Shown: in pieces, positions 10,488 through 20,927 of the stretch
How the letters are laid out: the number at the start of each line of letters is the position of its first letter
How positions within the stretch are numbered: position 1 is the first letter of the stretch
NCBI RefSeq assembly: GCF_900091445.1
Contig: NZ_LT607733.1
Location: 5,297,001-5,361,000 of the forward strand
Direction: 5' to 3'
DNA from: Micromonospora echinofusca
Lineage (GTDB): Bacteria > Actinomycetota > Actinomycetes > Mycobacteriales > Micromonosporaceae
Length of the DNA stretch: 64,000 nt
Made by a program: the position numbers and the translations under genes
Notes under the pieces: generated by a model
Database searches by the model: none
What the model was told of the DNA's origin: nothing
Seen by the model: the letters and a program-made list of their open reading frames with translations, nothing else

Positions 10488-11330
10488 GTGCCCGACGCCG
10501 GCCCGACCGCCGTGCTTCCGCGCCGCCCCCTCACGGTCGGCGAGCTGCTGGACTCCGCGGTCCTGCTGCTGCGCGCCCAGGCCCGGGTGCTGGTGCCGGT
10601 CGCCCTCGCGCTGGCCGTGGCCGAGCAGCTCCTGCTGTACCCGCTGCGCCTCGCCGCCGGCACCGTACCGCCGGTCTGGTTCGTCGAGTTCGACCGGTTC
10701 GGCGTGTTCTGGCTGCTGCTGGCGGTGGGCGCGGCGACCGAGGCGATGATCATCCTGCTGCTCGGCAACCCGGCCGCCCGGGCCGCCGGGGCCGCGCTGT
10801 TCGGCCGCGCGACCTCCCCACTGGAGCTGCTCCGCCCGGCCGGCGCCCGCTGGGGCGCCACCGCGCTGCTCGCCGCCCTGGTCGGCCCGCTGATGTTCGG
10901 GGTCGCGCTGTTCGGGCCGGTGTGGATCGCCGGTTTCGCCCTGCTCGGCGCCGTGGCGCCGGCGCTGGTCGTGGACCGGGTGCACCCGCTGCGCGCCCCG
11001 TTGCGCTCCGCCGCCCTGGCCGTCCGGGGCGCCGGCCGGGCCGGCTGGATCCGGCTGCTCGGCTACCTGGTGTGGTGGATCGTGCGCCTGGGCCTCGGCA
11101 TCGGCGTCTACCTCGGGCTGGACTCGTTCGACCTCGTCGACCGGGCCTGGGCCGGCTGGCTGTCGCTGGCCGTCTGGGCGGGCGTGAACGCCGTCGCCTA
11201 CCCGGCCCTGGCCTGCCTCGACGCGGTGCTGCACCTGGAGACCCGGATGCGTACCGAGGGACTGGACATCCGGCTCTCCCGGGCCAGGGCGGGCACGCCC
11301 GAGGCCGTCCTGCTGGCGGCGGGGCGATGA
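10488..11330 (+). CDS. Multi-pass membrane protein heading the MoxR/DUF58 module
   Basis: This 280-residue hydrophobic protein has about six predicted transmembrane segments, starting with an amphipathic LTVGELLDSAVLLLRAQARV segment of the kind seen in glycerophosphodiester-phosphodiesterase membrane-domain-like proteins. Its function is unknown. The GTG at 10488 is chosen because AGGAG lies five bases upstream; an in-frame ATG at 10434 lacks such a site. Its stop overlaps the DUF4129 start (ATGA), so it appears to be the first gene of a tightly coupled five-gene operon. Confidence 0.75.
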   Translation: MPDAGPTAVLPRRPLTVGELLDSAVLLLRAQARVLVPVALALAVAEQLLLYPLRLAAGTVPPVWFVEFDRFGVFWLLLAVGAATEAMIILLLGNPAARAAGAALFGRATSPLELLRPAGARWGATALLAALVGPLMFGVALFGPVWIAGFALLGAVAPALVVDRVHPLRAPLRSAALAVRGAGRAGWIRLLGYLVWWIVRLGLGIGVYLGLDSFDLVDRAWAGWLSLAVWAGVNAVAYPALACLDAVLHLETRMRTEGLDIRLSRARAGTPEAVLLAAGR

Positions 11331-11893
11331 GCTTCAGCCGGTGGTGGACCGAGACCACGGCGGCGCTCAGCGACCGGCTGCCGCTGCCCCTGGTCGCGCT
11401 GCTGCTGGTGCTCGCCACGGTGCTGGTCGCGGCCGGCTGGTACACGTTCCCGGCCTGGATCCCCCGGCGGCTGCCCCGGCTGCGTCGACGCCGCAGGCCC
11501 GCGCCGCCGGAGGCCACCCCGCAGCCGGTCGTCCCCGCGCCCCGCGAGCCGGAGCTGCCGGCCGCCGCGTACGTCTCCCTCGCGGACCGGCTCGCCGCCG
11601 AGGGCCGGTACGCCGAGGCCGTCCGGGAGCGGCTGCGGGCGATGGTCCGGGAGCTGGCCGCCCGCCGCGTGGTGCAGCCGCAGCCCGGCATGACCGTCGT
11701 CGAGCTGGTACGCGCCGCGACGGACAGCCGGCCGCAGGTGGGCCCGCCGCTCGGCGCCGCCGGGGCGGTCTTCTCCGAGATCTGGTACGGCCAGCGCCCG
11801 GCCTCCGTCGAGCACGACCACCGGATGCGGGAGCACGCCGCCGAGCTGGACCGGGTGCTGACCGGGCACCCCGAGGACGGGCCCCGAGCATGA
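11327..11893 (+). CDS. DUF4129 domain protein
   Basis: This 188-residue protein has one transmembrane helix (about 22-44), a basic/proline-rich stretch and a C-terminal cytoplasmic DUF4129 domain (about 75-185, ending EIWYGQRPAS...HRMREHAAELDR). DUF4129 proteins are regularly encoded with MoxR ATPases and DUF58 proteins; the biochemical role is undefined. Start and stop both overlap neighbours by four bases. Confidence 0.85.
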   Translation: MSFSRWWTETTAALSDRLPLPLVALLLVLATVLVAAGWYTFPAWIPRRLPRLRRRRRPAPPEATPQPVVPAPREPELPAAAYVSLADRLAAEGRYAEAVRERLRAMVRELAARRVVQPQPGMTVVELVRAATDSRPQVGPPLGAAGAVFSEIWYGQRPASVEHDHRMREHAAELDRVLTGHPEDGPRA

Positions 11894-13431
11894 GCGCAAC
11901 CGCCACCGCCGCCCCGCCGGCCCTCCGGCCCGCCGCCGCTCCCCGGCGCCGCCGGCACCGGCTGCTGATCCCGCTGGGCCTGGCCGCGCTGCTGCTGACC
12001 ACGACCCTGGTCACCCACGCGGTCGACCAGCCCGACCCCGACGACCGGGGGTTCCTCTCCCCCGTCGCGACCGGGGACGACGGCGGCAGCCGGCTCGCCG
12101 ACGCGCTGCGCGAGCGGGGCGTCACCGTGCAGCGGGAGACGGAGACGCTGCCGGCGCTGCTGGCCGCCCGCAGCGGTGCGACCACGCTCTTCGTGCCCGC
12201 GCCGACCCTGCTGCACCCCGACACGGTCGGCGCGTTGGACTCGCTGCCCTCGACCACCAGGCTGGTGTTGGTGGATCCGCCGCGCCGGGTGCTGGAGGCG
12301 GTCGGGCTGCCCGTGGAGCCGGCCGGCCGCCGGTGGGCCGCGCAGGCGGTGGGGCCGGACGCGCGGGGCCTGCCCTGCCCCTTGCCCGAGCTGCGCCAGC
12401 TGGGGCGGGCGGCGGTCGGGCGGCAACGCTACGCGGCCACCCCGGACGCCTCGGCGCCCGTCCGGTTCTGCTTCGCCGACGGGCTCGCCCTGCTGCCCCG
12501 GGTCCCCGACGGCACGGTGGTGGTGGGCGCCAGCGACCCGTTCCGCAACGACCGGATCGACGAGTGGGACAACCGGGCGTTCGCCACCGCGCTGCTCGGC
12601 CGGCCCGGTCGGGTGGTGTGGCTCGACCTGGACGGCCCCGAACCCCCGCCGGTCTTCGGCAACGGCAGCACCGGCCGCCCGGCCTGGTCGCCGACGCCGG
12701 GCGGCTCCACCGGGAACGGCGGCCCCGGCACCGGAGACGGGACCGGCGACGGGCGCCCCGGCGGCTCGGCAGCCCCGGTCGGGGAGCCCGACGACAGCGA
12801 CAGCGAGGGCCGGGACGGCTCCCGGGCCGACAGGCCCGATCCGCCGAACCCGCTCTGGTCCGCCTTCCCCGGCTGGCTGTGGGCGTTGCTGGCCCAGCTC
12901 GCCGTGGCCGCCCTGCTGGCCGCGCTCTGGCGGGCCCGGCGGCTCGGCCCGCCGGCCCCCGAGCCGCTGCCGGTCACGGTCCGCTCGGCCGAGACGGTGC
13001 TCGGCCGCGCCCGCCTCTACGAGAAGGCCGGCGCCCGGGACGCGGCCGCCCGGACGCTGCGGGCCGCCGCCCTCGACCGCCTGACGCCCCGGCTGCACCT
13101 GCCGCCGACCGCGCCGCCGGCCGACGTGGCCGCCGCGGTGTCCGCCCGTACCGGCGACGACCCGCGGTGGACCGACGAGGTGCTGCACGGCGCCGAGCCC
13201 GAGACCGACGGGGAACTGCTGGACCTGGCCCGCGCGCTGGACCGGCTCACCCGAGCCGTCGCACCGCACACCACCGACGGACCGTCCCCGCACGCCGGGG
13301 CACCGCACCCGGCCGCGGTGCCGTTCCACGAGGGACCGCCACCGCCCGCCGAGGGACCGCCACCGCCCGCCGAGGGGCCGCCACCGCCCGCCGCACCGCA
13401 TCCGCACCGAGCCGAAGGAGACCCCCGGTGA
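11890..13431 (+). CDS. DUF4350 domain membrane protein
   Basis: This 513-residue protein has an N-terminal transmembrane helix (about 24-44), an extracytoplasmic DUF4350-type domain (about 60-260; GASDPFRNDRIDEWDNRAFA is typical), a Gly/Ser/Pro-rich linker and a second helix (about 335-355). It ends in a cytoplasmic region with three near-identical EGPPPPA units. DUF4350 genes usually accompany DUF4129, MoxR and DUF58 genes, suggesting a membrane complex serviced by the MoxR ATPase. The ATG lies in the overlap with the previous stop and the stop overlaps moxR. Confidence 0.82.
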   Translation: MSATATAAPPALRPAAAPRRRRHRLLIPLGLAALLLTTTLVTHAVDQPDPDDRGFLSPVATGDDGGSRLADALRERGVTVQRETETLPALLAARSGATTLFVPAPTLLHPDTVGALDSLPSTTRLVLVDPPRRVLEAVGLPVEPAGRRWAAQAVGPDARGLPCPLPELRQLGRAAVGRQRYAATPDASAPVRFCFADGLALLPRVPDGTVVVGASDPFRNDRIDEWDNRAFATALLGRPGRVVWLDLDGPEPPPVFGNGSTGRPAWSPTPGGSTGNGGPGTGDGTGDGRPGGSAAPVGEPDDSDSEGRDGSRADRPDPPNPLWSAFPGWLWALLAQLAVAALLAALWRARRLGPPAPEPLPVTVRSAETVLGRARLYEKAGARDAAARTLRAAALDRLTPRLHLPPTAPPADVAAAVSARTGDDPRWTDEVLHGAEPETDGELLDLARALDRLTRAVAPHTTDGPSPHAGAPHPAAVPFHEGPPPPAEGPPPPAEGPPPPAAPHPHRAEGDPR

Positions 13432-14420
13432 CCCGACCCGCCGGCACCGCCGAGCCGTCGACCATCGAGCCCGTCGACCCGCGCGCCGCCCTGCACCGGC
13501 TGCGCACCGAGGTCGCCAAGGCGGTCGTCGGGCAGGACGCGGTCGTCACCGGCCTGGTGATCGCCCTGCTCTGTCGCGGGCACGTACTGCTGGAGGGCGT
13601 GCCGGGCGTGGCCAAGACGCTGCTGATCCGCACCGTGGCCACCGCCCTCGACCTGGGCTCCAAGCGGGTGCAGTTCACTCCCGACCTGATGCCGGGCGAC
13701 GTCACCGGCTCGCTGATCTTCGACCCGCACACCGCCGCCTTCACCTTCCGCGAGGGGCCGGTCTTCACCAACCTCCTGCTCGCCGACGAGATCAACCGGA
13801 CGCCGCCGAAGACCCAGTCGGCGCTGCTGGAGGTGATGGAGGAACGGCAGGTCTCGGTGGAGGGCGAGCGGCGGCCGCTGCCCGACCCGTTCATCGTCGC
13901 CGCCACCCAGAACCCGATCGAGTACGAGGGCACCTACCCGCTGCCGGAGGCACAGCTCGACCGCTTCCTGCTCAAGCTCACCGTGCCGCTGCCCAACCGG
14001 GACGAGGAATTGGGCGTGCTCCGCGCGCACCACGCCGGCTTCGACCCGCGCGACCTGGCCGCTGCCGGCGTACGGCCGGTGGCCGACGCGGCCGACCTGG
14101 CGGCTGCCCGGGCGGCGGTCGGCCGGGTGCACGTGGCCGAGCCGCTCTTCGGCTACATCGTCGACCTCTGCCGGGCCACCCGCAACACCCCGGCGCTGGA
14201 GCTGGGCGCCTCGCCCCGGGGCGCGACGGCGCTGCTCAACACGGCCAAGGCGTGGGCCTGGCTGGCCGGCCGTGACCACGTCGTACCGGACGACGTGAAG
14301 GCGGTCGCCCGGCCGACGCTGCGACACCGGCTGCGGCTGCGCCCCGAGGTGGAGCTGGAGGGCGTCGGCGTGGACGCGGTGCTGGACACGGTGCTCGCCA
14401 CCGTGCCGACGCCGCGATGA
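13428..14420 (+). CDS. MoxR-family AAA+ ATPase
   Basis: MoxR AAA+ ATPase of 330 residues with Walker A GVPGVAKT (57-64), Walker B LLLADE with the catalytic acid at about E121, a sensor 1 ATQNPIE box and a C-terminal AAA lid. MoxR proteins act as chaperone-like ATPases that activate or assemble partners, typically with VWA or DUF58 proteins. The GTG start overlaps the DUF4350 stop and the stop overlaps the DUF58 start. The order resembles Rv3690-Rv3695 of M. tuberculosis, recalled from memory. Confidence 0.93.
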   Translation: MTRPAGTAEPSTIEPVDPRAALHRLRTEVAKAVVGQDAVVTGLVIALLCRGHVLLEGVPGVAKTLLIRTVATALDLGSKRVQFTPDLMPGDVTGSLIFDPHTAAFTFREGPVFTNLLLADEINRTPPKTQSALLEVMEERQVSVEGERRPLPDPFIVAATQNPIEYEGTYPLPEAQLDRFLLKLTVPLPNRDEELGVLRAHHAGFDPRDLAAAGVRPVADAADLAAARAAVGRVHVAEPLFGYIVDLCRATRNTPALELGASPRGATALLNTAKAWAWLAGRDHVVPDDVKAVARPTLRHRLRLRPEVELEGVGVDAVLDTVLATVPTPR

Positions 14421-15727
14421 CCTGGCGGGCGGCGCTCCTGCTGGCGGTCGGCGCGCTGACCCTGCCGGCCTGGCCGGCGCCGTTCGTCGGGCTGCTGGTG
14501 ATGACCGGGACGGTGCTGCTGCTGGTACTGCTCGACCGGGCGCTGGCCGCGCCGCCGGGCGCGCTCACGGCCGCCCGGCAGGGGGACCGCGCGGTCCGGC
14601 TCGGCGGCACCGCCACCGTCGCGCTGCTGCTGCACAACCCCTCCGGCCGTACGCTGCGGGCCAAGGTCCGCGACGCCTGGGTGCCCTCCGCCGGTGCCCG
14701 CCCCGACGTGCCCCCGTCGCGGCTCGTACGCGTCGATCCCGGCGTGACGGTGGCGCTGCCCAGCCGGCTGACCCCGCTGCGGCGGGGCGACCGGCCGGCG
14801 GTGGCGCTGACGGTGCGCTCGTTCGGGCCGCTGGGGCTGGGGTTCCGGCAGCGCTCCGGCCGGCCGGCCACGCCGCCGTGGACGCTGCGCGTGCTGCCGC
14901 GCTTCGACTCCCGCCGGCACCTGCCGGAGAAGCTGTCCCGGCTGCGGGTCATCGACGGCACCCAGGTGAGCCGCGGACGGGGCCAGGGCACCGAGTTCGA
15001 CACGCTGCGCGAGTACGTGGTCGGCGACGACGTCCGCTCGATCGACTGGCGGGCGAGCGCGCGCCGGGCCGACGTGCTGGTGCGTACGTGGCGGCCGGAG
15101 CGGGACCGCCGGCTGCTGTGCGTGCTGGACACCGGGCGGACCTCGGCGGTGCGGGTCGGCGACGAGCCCCGGCTGGACACCGCCATCGACGCCGCCCTGC
15201 TGCTCACCGCCCTCGCCGCCCGCGCCGGCGACCGGGTCGACGTGCTCGCCGCCGACACGGTCGTACGGGCCACGGTCACCGGCACGGGCGGGCCGGCCCT
15301 GCTCCCGCGCGTGGTGCACGCCCTCGCCCCGCTCCAGCCGACGCTGGCGGAGACGGACTTCGACCTGATCGCCGGCGAGCTGCTGCGACGGCAGCGCCAG
15401 CGCAGCCTGGTGGTGCTCTTCACCGCGCTGGAGGCGGGCGCCCTCGGCGAGGGGCTGCTGCCGGTGCTCCCCCGGCTGGCCGCCCGGCACCGGGTGGTGA
15501 TCGCGGCGACGCATGATCCGGTGCTGACCGCCCTCACCACCACCGTCCCGCAGCGCCCGGCGGACGCCTACGCCGCTGCGGCGGCCTGGCGGGCCCTGGC
15601 CGAACGCGACCGCGTCCGCACCGCCCTGGGTCGCCACGGCGTGACGGTCGTGGACGCCCCGGCGGGCCGCCTGGCCCCCGCCCTGGCCGACACCTACCTC
15701 CGCCTCAAGTCCCTCGGTCGGCTCTGA
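14417..15727 (+). CDS. DUF58 domain protein, VWA-like partner of MoxR
   Basis: This 436-residue protein starts with two hydrophobic segments (about 5-42), then a beta-rich region and the DUF58 signature (GTEFDTLREYVVGDDVRSIDW, about 192-212). A von Willebrand A-like C-terminal half follows (LCVLDTGRTS...). DUF58 proteins are the usual partners of MoxR ATPases. The ATG overlaps the moxR stop. The last 34 bases overlap the end of the convergent SpoIIM-like gene, so the two transcripts are antisense at their 3' ends. Confidence 0.88.
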   Translation: MTWRAALLLAVGALTLPAWPAPFVGLLVMTGTVLLLVLLDRALAAPPGALTAARQGDRAVRLGGTATVALLLHNPSGRTLRAKVRDAWVPSAGARPDVPPSRLVRVDPGVTVALPSRLTPLRRGDRPAVALTVRSFGPLGLGFRQRSGRPATPPWTLRVLPRFDSRRHLPEKLSRLRVIDGTQVSRGRGQGTEFDTLREYVVGDDVRSIDWRASARRADVLVRTWRPERDRRLLCVLDTGRTSAVRVGDEPRLDTAIDAALLLTALAARAGDRVDVLAADTVVRATVTGTGGPALLPRVVHALAPLQPTLAETDFDLIAGELLRRQRQRSLVVLFTALEAGALGEGLLPVLPRLAARHRVVIAATHDPVLTALTTTVPQRPADAYAAAAAWRALAERDRVRTALGRHGVTVVDAPAGRLAPALADTYLRLKSLGRL

Positions 15728-16680
15728 TCAGGTTCGGCGGCGACGGCGCGGCGGCCGAGGAGCACCACGTACGCCAGGAAGGCGAGCCAGACGGCGGCGC
15801 CCACGGCGACGCGCACCGGGACCGGCACGGGCGCCGGGGTCACGAACGCCTCGATGACGGCGGAGACCGCGAAGAGCCCCACCAGCCCGACCGCGACCAG
15901 GACTCCCTCGCGGCCGGCCCGGGCCACCGCCTGCCCCCGGGTGAGCTGTGTCGGTGGCGCGATCCAGGACCAGCCGATGCGCAGGCCCACCCCGGCGGCC
16001 ACGAAGACCCCGGTGAGTTCCAGCAGCCCGTGCGGGGTGATCAGGCCGAAGAAGACGTCCGCGCGGCCGTAGGCGACCATCACCCCGCCGACCACGCCGA
16101 TGTTGAGGGCGTTCTGCCAGAGCAGGTAGAGCACCGGCACGATCAGCACCCCGGCGGCGAGGCACTGGGCGGCGAGCCAGGCGTTGTGCGTCCACAGGTG
16201 GAAGGCGAAGGTCGGCGCGGCGTACTCGGTGTAGTAGCCGGCGAAGCCGGACTCGACCAGGTCGGCGGCCGCCTCGTCGCCGATGAAGGCCGCGGCCGTC
16301 TGCGGGTTGTCGGCCACGTACCAGATCAGGAAGAGGCTGAGCAGGGTGAAGCCCGTCGCCACCCCGCACCACCAGGGCCAGGCGCGGTAGACGGCGGCGG
16401 GGAAGCCGGCCACGAGGAACCGCCCGACCGCCGCCCACGACGGACGCGGGCGGCCGGTGAGCCGGGCCCGGGCGCGCAGCACCACCTGGGAGAGCTGGCC
16501 GACCAGCGCCGGGTCGGGTGAGCGGCTGCGCAGCACCGACAGCTGGGTGGTGGCCCGCTGGTAGAGGGCGACCAGCTCGTCGACCTCGGCGGCGTCGAGC
16601 CGGCCGCGCCCGGAGAGCTCCTCCAGCCGTCGCCACTGTCCGCTGTGTTCCGCGACGTACGCGTCGAGATCCACCGTCAC
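15694..16680 (-). CDS. Stage II sporulation protein M-like membrane protein
   Basis: This 328-residue SpoIIM-family protein has a cytoplasmic helical N-terminus (about 1-95) and five or six transmembrane segments from about 105 to 315. In Bacillus, SpoIIM works with SpoIID/SpoIIP in septal peptidoglycan remodelling; in actinobacteria the homologue is regularly beside RDD, MoxR and DUF58 genes and its role is unknown. Start GTG at 16680 (GTG at 16674 also possible). A TATGAT box on the minus strand at 16699-16694 could be its -10. It is divergent from the RDD gene with only 18 bp between starts. Confidence 0.85.
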   Translation of the reverse strand: MTVDLDAYVAEHSGQWRRLEELSGRGRLDAAEVDELVALYQRATTQLSVLRSRSPDPALVGQLSQVVLRARARLTGRPRPSWAAVGRFLVAGFPAAVYRAWPWWCGVATGFTLLSLFLIWYVADNPQTAAAFIGDEAAADLVESGFAGYYTEYAAPTFAFHLWTHNAWLAAQCLAAGVLIVPVLYLLWQNALNIGVVGGVMVAYGRADVFFGLITPHGLLELTGVFVAAGVGLRIGWSWIAPPTQLTRGQAVARAGREGVLVAVGLVGLFAVSAVIEAFVTPAPVPVPVRVAVGAAVWLAFLAYVVLLGRRAVAAEPDQSRPRDLRRR

Positions 16681-16698
16681 CCCCGTCCGGGGATCATA

Positions 16699-17727
16699 GT
16701 GTTCACTGTCGGGGTGAGAGCACAACCGCGACCCGCACCGTGGGCGGACGCCGGGCTGGTCAGCGGGGAGGCCGTGGAGCTGGACGTCCGGGCCGCCCGG
16801 ATCGGTTCCCGGGTGCTCGCGCTGCTGCTCGACGTCCTGGCCCAGGCGGCCCTCATGCTGGCGCTGTCCATGAGCGTCGGCACCGCGCTCCTCGGCCTGC
16901 CGGACGGGCTGGTCGACGGCGCCCTGGCCGGCGGGCTCGCGACGGTGGGCATGATCCTGGTGCTGGTCGGCTACCCGGTGCTGTGCGAGCGCTTCAACCA
17001 CGGCCGCACGCTGGGCAAGATGGCCGTCGGGCTGCGCGTGGTCAGCGCCGACGGCGCCCCGGTCGGGGCGCGGCAGTCGCTGATCCGGGCGCTGGTCGGC
17101 GTGGCCGTGGAGTGGCCCGGCCTGGTGCTGCCGCTGCTGAGCTGGGTGGCCGGGGTGTCGGTGATGCTGACCGACCGGCGCGGGCGTCGGCTGGGCGACC
17201 TGGTGGCGGGCACGCTGGTCGTGCACACCCGCGCGGCGACCGCCTGGCGGCCGGTTCCGACGGCGGTGCCCGCGCTGGCCGGCTGGGCGTGCACGGCGGA
17301 CCTGAGCCGGCTGGACGACGACCTGGCGCTGGCCGCCCGGCAGTACCTGGCGCGGGTGCACCAGCTCGCGGAGCCCGCGCGCGGGCGGCTGGGGCGCGGC
17401 CTGTGGGCCGAGGTCTCCGCGGTGATCGCGCCGCCCCCGCCCGTGGGCATGCCCGAGTCGGTCTACCTGGCCGCGGTCCTCGGCGAGCGCCACCGACGGG
17501 CGCGGTACCGGCTGGCGGTCGGCCGGACGGCCGTCGCGTCGCTCTGGCCCGAACTGGTGCCCGCGCCGCCCGCGCCGGCCGGCCCGGTCCGGCCGCCGGC
17601 ACCCGACCTCGCGCCAGCGCCCCGGACCGCCGTGCCGACCCAGGCCACGCCCGCGCCGGCCGTGACCGTACGGCCTGCGGTTGCCCCGTCGGCGTGGGAC
17701 GGCGGCGGGTCGATCGCCGGCAGCTGA
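16699..17727 (+). CDS. RDD family membrane protein
   Basis: This 342-residue protein has an RDD domain in its first 165 residues (RAARIGSRVLALLLDV..., NHGRTLGKMAVGLRVV, DRRGRRLGDLVAGTLVV), with about three membrane segments. An Ala/Pro-rich cytoplasmic tail follows. RDD proteins include cation/proton antiporter-like transporters, but most members are uncharacterised. The GTG at 16699 has GGGGA six bases upstream; GTG at 16714 is an alternative. It is divergently arranged with the SpoIIM-like gene, as in related actinobacteria. Confidence 0.85.
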   Translation: MFTVGVRAQPRPAPWADAGLVSGEAVELDVRAARIGSRVLALLLDVLAQAALMLALSMSVGTALLGLPDGLVDGALAGGLATVGMILVLVGYPVLCERFNHGRTLGKMAVGLRVVSADGAPVGARQSLIRALVGVAVEWPGLVLPLLSWVAGVSVMLTDRRGRRLGDLVAGTLVVHTRAATAWRPVPTAVPALAGWACTADLSRLDDDLALAARQYLARVHQLAEPARGRLGRGLWAEVSAVIAPPPPVGMPESVYLAAVLGERHRRARYRLAVGRTAVASLWPELVPAPPAPAGPVRPPAPDLAPAPRTAVPTQATPAPAVTVRPAVAPSAWDGGGSIAGS

Positions 17728-17820
17728 GCGGGCTCGGCGGTCGCCCCGAACCGTCCGGGGAGGCGTGCCGCGCGTCGATTGTGGCAGGATCCGGCTCGCC
17801 CCTACCGAGACAGGATCACC

Positions 17821-18267
17821 GTGGCCGACGACCTGTTCACCCCCACGATCGCGCCGGCGGCGTACGAGACGCGGCGCCCGCCGTGGCGGCCCCAGTCGTT
17901 GATCTTCCCCGCCGTCTTCGGCGGCCCGACGGCCGTCACCGTGCTCGCCCTGCTCAACGGGCGCCGGCTCAGGGTGTCGCGCCCGGCGCAGATGGCGGTG
18001 CTCGGCACGGGCCTGGTCGGGTTGCTCGCCCGGCTGGCGATGACGCTCGCGATCGTCGACGACGGGGCCGGCCGACCCGTACGGCTGGTGGGGGCGCTGG
18101 CCGGCGCGCTGGTCTGGCTGGTGGCCGCCGCCACGCAGAAGCGCCCGTTCCGGTCGTACGAGCTGCGTGGCGGCCAGCCCGCGTCGTTGTGGCTGCCCGG
18201 CCTCGGGGCGGTGCTGCTGCTCGGCTTCACCGAGGCCGTCCTGGTCTTCCTGGTGGCCGTCGCGTGA
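17821..18267 (+). CDS. Small multi-pass membrane protein, unknown
   Basis: This 148-residue protein has about four hydrophobic segments (roughly 30-45, 55-75, 85-105, 122-147). I do not recognise a named family. GTG at 17821 has AGGATC just upstream. The stop overlaps the TPR gene start (GTGA), which argues that it is a real, co-translated gene. Confidence 0.7.
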   Translation: MADDLFTPTIAPAAYETRRPPWRPQSLIFPAVFGGPTAVTVLALLNGRRLRVSRPAQMAVLGTGLVGLLARLAMTLAIVDDGAGRPVRLVGALAGALVWLVAAATQKRPFRSYELRGGQPASLWLPGLGAVLLLGFTEAVLVFLVAVA

Positions 18268-19136
18268 CCGGCCCGGAGCCGCAGCTCGCCCGGGTCGCCC
18301 ACCTGCTGGAGGTGAACCGCCCGGAGCAGGCCCTGACGGAGGTCGACCGGCTGCCCGCCCCGCTGGCCACCAGCCGGCTCGCGTTCCGGCTGCGGGCGGG
18401 CGCGCTGACCGTGCTCGACCGCTGGGACGACGTGGTGACCGTGGCGCGGCAGGGGCTCGCCGAGCACGGCCCGGACGCCGAACTGCTCGGCCGGCTCGGC
18501 CTCGCGCTGCGCCACCGCCGCGAGCACGCCCTCGCCGAGCGGGCGCTGCTCGACGCGCTCGCCATCGAGCCGGAGAACCCGTGGCTGCTCTGCCAGTACG
18601 CCGACCTCTGCTCGGCCGCCGGCCAGCCGGACAAGGCGGAACGCCTGGTGGCCCGCGCGGCGGCGATCGCGCCGGGCGCGCCGGCCGTCTTCGCCTCGCG
18701 GTTCCAGCTCGCGTACGCCCGGGGTGACGACCGGGCGGCCGAGCGGGTGGCCCGGGAGTTCCTCGGGGCGTGGCCGGGCAACCCGGTGGCACTCGCCCTG
18801 CACGGTGTCGCCGCCGCCCAGCGCGGCCGGGTGGGCGCCGCGCACCGCGCCTTCGGGCAGGCGTCGGCGCAGGACCCGACCGACGCCGACTACGCCGACG
18901 CGGCCTGGGAGACCCGGGTGTACGCGCACCCCCTGCTGCTGCCGTTGCGCCCGCTCTACCGGCTGGGGATCCTGCGCACCTGGCTGCTCGCGGTCGGCGT
19001 GATCGTGCTGCTCTCGGCGGCCGGCCTGGACGTGCTCGGCGGCCTGTTCGCCCTGGCCTGGATGCTCTTCTGCGTCTGGTCGTGGATCGCTCCGCCGCTG
19101 GTCCGGCGGATGGTGCTCGGCCGGTGGCGAGCGTGA
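18264..19136 (+). CDS. Tetratricopeptide-repeat membrane protein
   Basis: This 290-residue protein has about five helical TPR-like repeats (about 10-205; ALAIEPENPWLLCQYADLCS and similar). Two C-terminal transmembrane segments follow (about 232-252 and 255-278), so the repeats probably face the cytoplasm as a membrane-tethered protein-binding scaffold. The GTG start lies in the stop of the preceding gene. A partner cannot be inferred beyond the neighbouring membrane proteins. Confidence 0.82.
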   Translation: MTGPEPQLARVAHLLEVNRPEQALTEVDRLPAPLATSRLAFRLRAGALTVLDRWDDVVTVARQGLAEHGPDAELLGRLGLALRHRREHALAERALLDALAIEPENPWLLCQYADLCSAAGQPDKAERLVARAAAIAPGAPAVFASRFQLAYARGDDRAAERVAREFLGAWPGNPVALALHGVAAAQRGRVGAAHRAFGQASAQDPTDADYADAAWETRVYAHPLLLPLRPLYRLGILRTWLLAVGVIVLLSAAGLDVLGGLFALAWMLFCVWSWIAPPLVRRMVLGRWRA

Positions 19137-19291
19137 GGGCGTTCGGGCCGTGGCTGGCCGTACTCGCCGTGGTGCTGCTGCTCGACGCGCTGCGCCTGCA
19201 CGTGCTGGCCGCCGTGGTGTCGGTGGCGTGGCTCGTCTGGTGCGTGTGGAGCTGGGTCCGCCCCGCCCGCCGCCGCGCCCGCCGGGACTGA
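19133..19291 (+). CDS. Possible 52-residue membrane peptide
   Basis: A short frame opens with GTG in the GTGA overlap with the TPR gene stop. It encodes a 52-residue peptide with one or two hydrophobic segments (AVLAVVLLLDALRLHVLAAV) and an Arg-rich C-terminus. The end of the TPR protein has a similar hydrophobic/WSW pattern (VWSWIAPP versus VWSWVRPA), so it may be a partial duplicate of that end. The coupling supports expression; no family is known to me. Confidence 0.5.
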   Translation: MRAFGPWLAVLAVVLLLDALRLHVLAAVVSVAWLVWCVWSWVRPARRRARRD

Positions 19292-19372
19292 CCGCCCGGC
19301 GGCACGCGTCCGCCGCGCGGCAACGCCGGCCGGCTCGCCCCCGTGCCGGCGGCGCGCCCACCCCCGGAAAAG

Positions 19373-19416
19373 CCGACCGGGCCGGCCGCTCGGCTGGGAG
19401 CGGTCGGCCCGGTCGG
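19373..19416. terminator. Strong bidirectional terminator
   Basis: Nearly perfect 19-bp stem (19373-19391 with 19398-19416, one G-U pair) and a 6-nt loop, between the end of the TPR module on the plus strand and the end of ahcY on the minus strand. Confidence 0.8.
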
Positions 19417-19427
19417 TGCGGCCGGGA

Positions 19428-20927
<1,500 letters not shown>

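Noticed and set aside
7817..11893. Very long open frame on the plus strand through lpqB-mtrB-mtrA (1358 codons)
   Set aside because: A GC-rich antisense frame opposite well-identified genes; its translation is low complexity. Only its 3' part is a real gene (DUF4129, from 11327).
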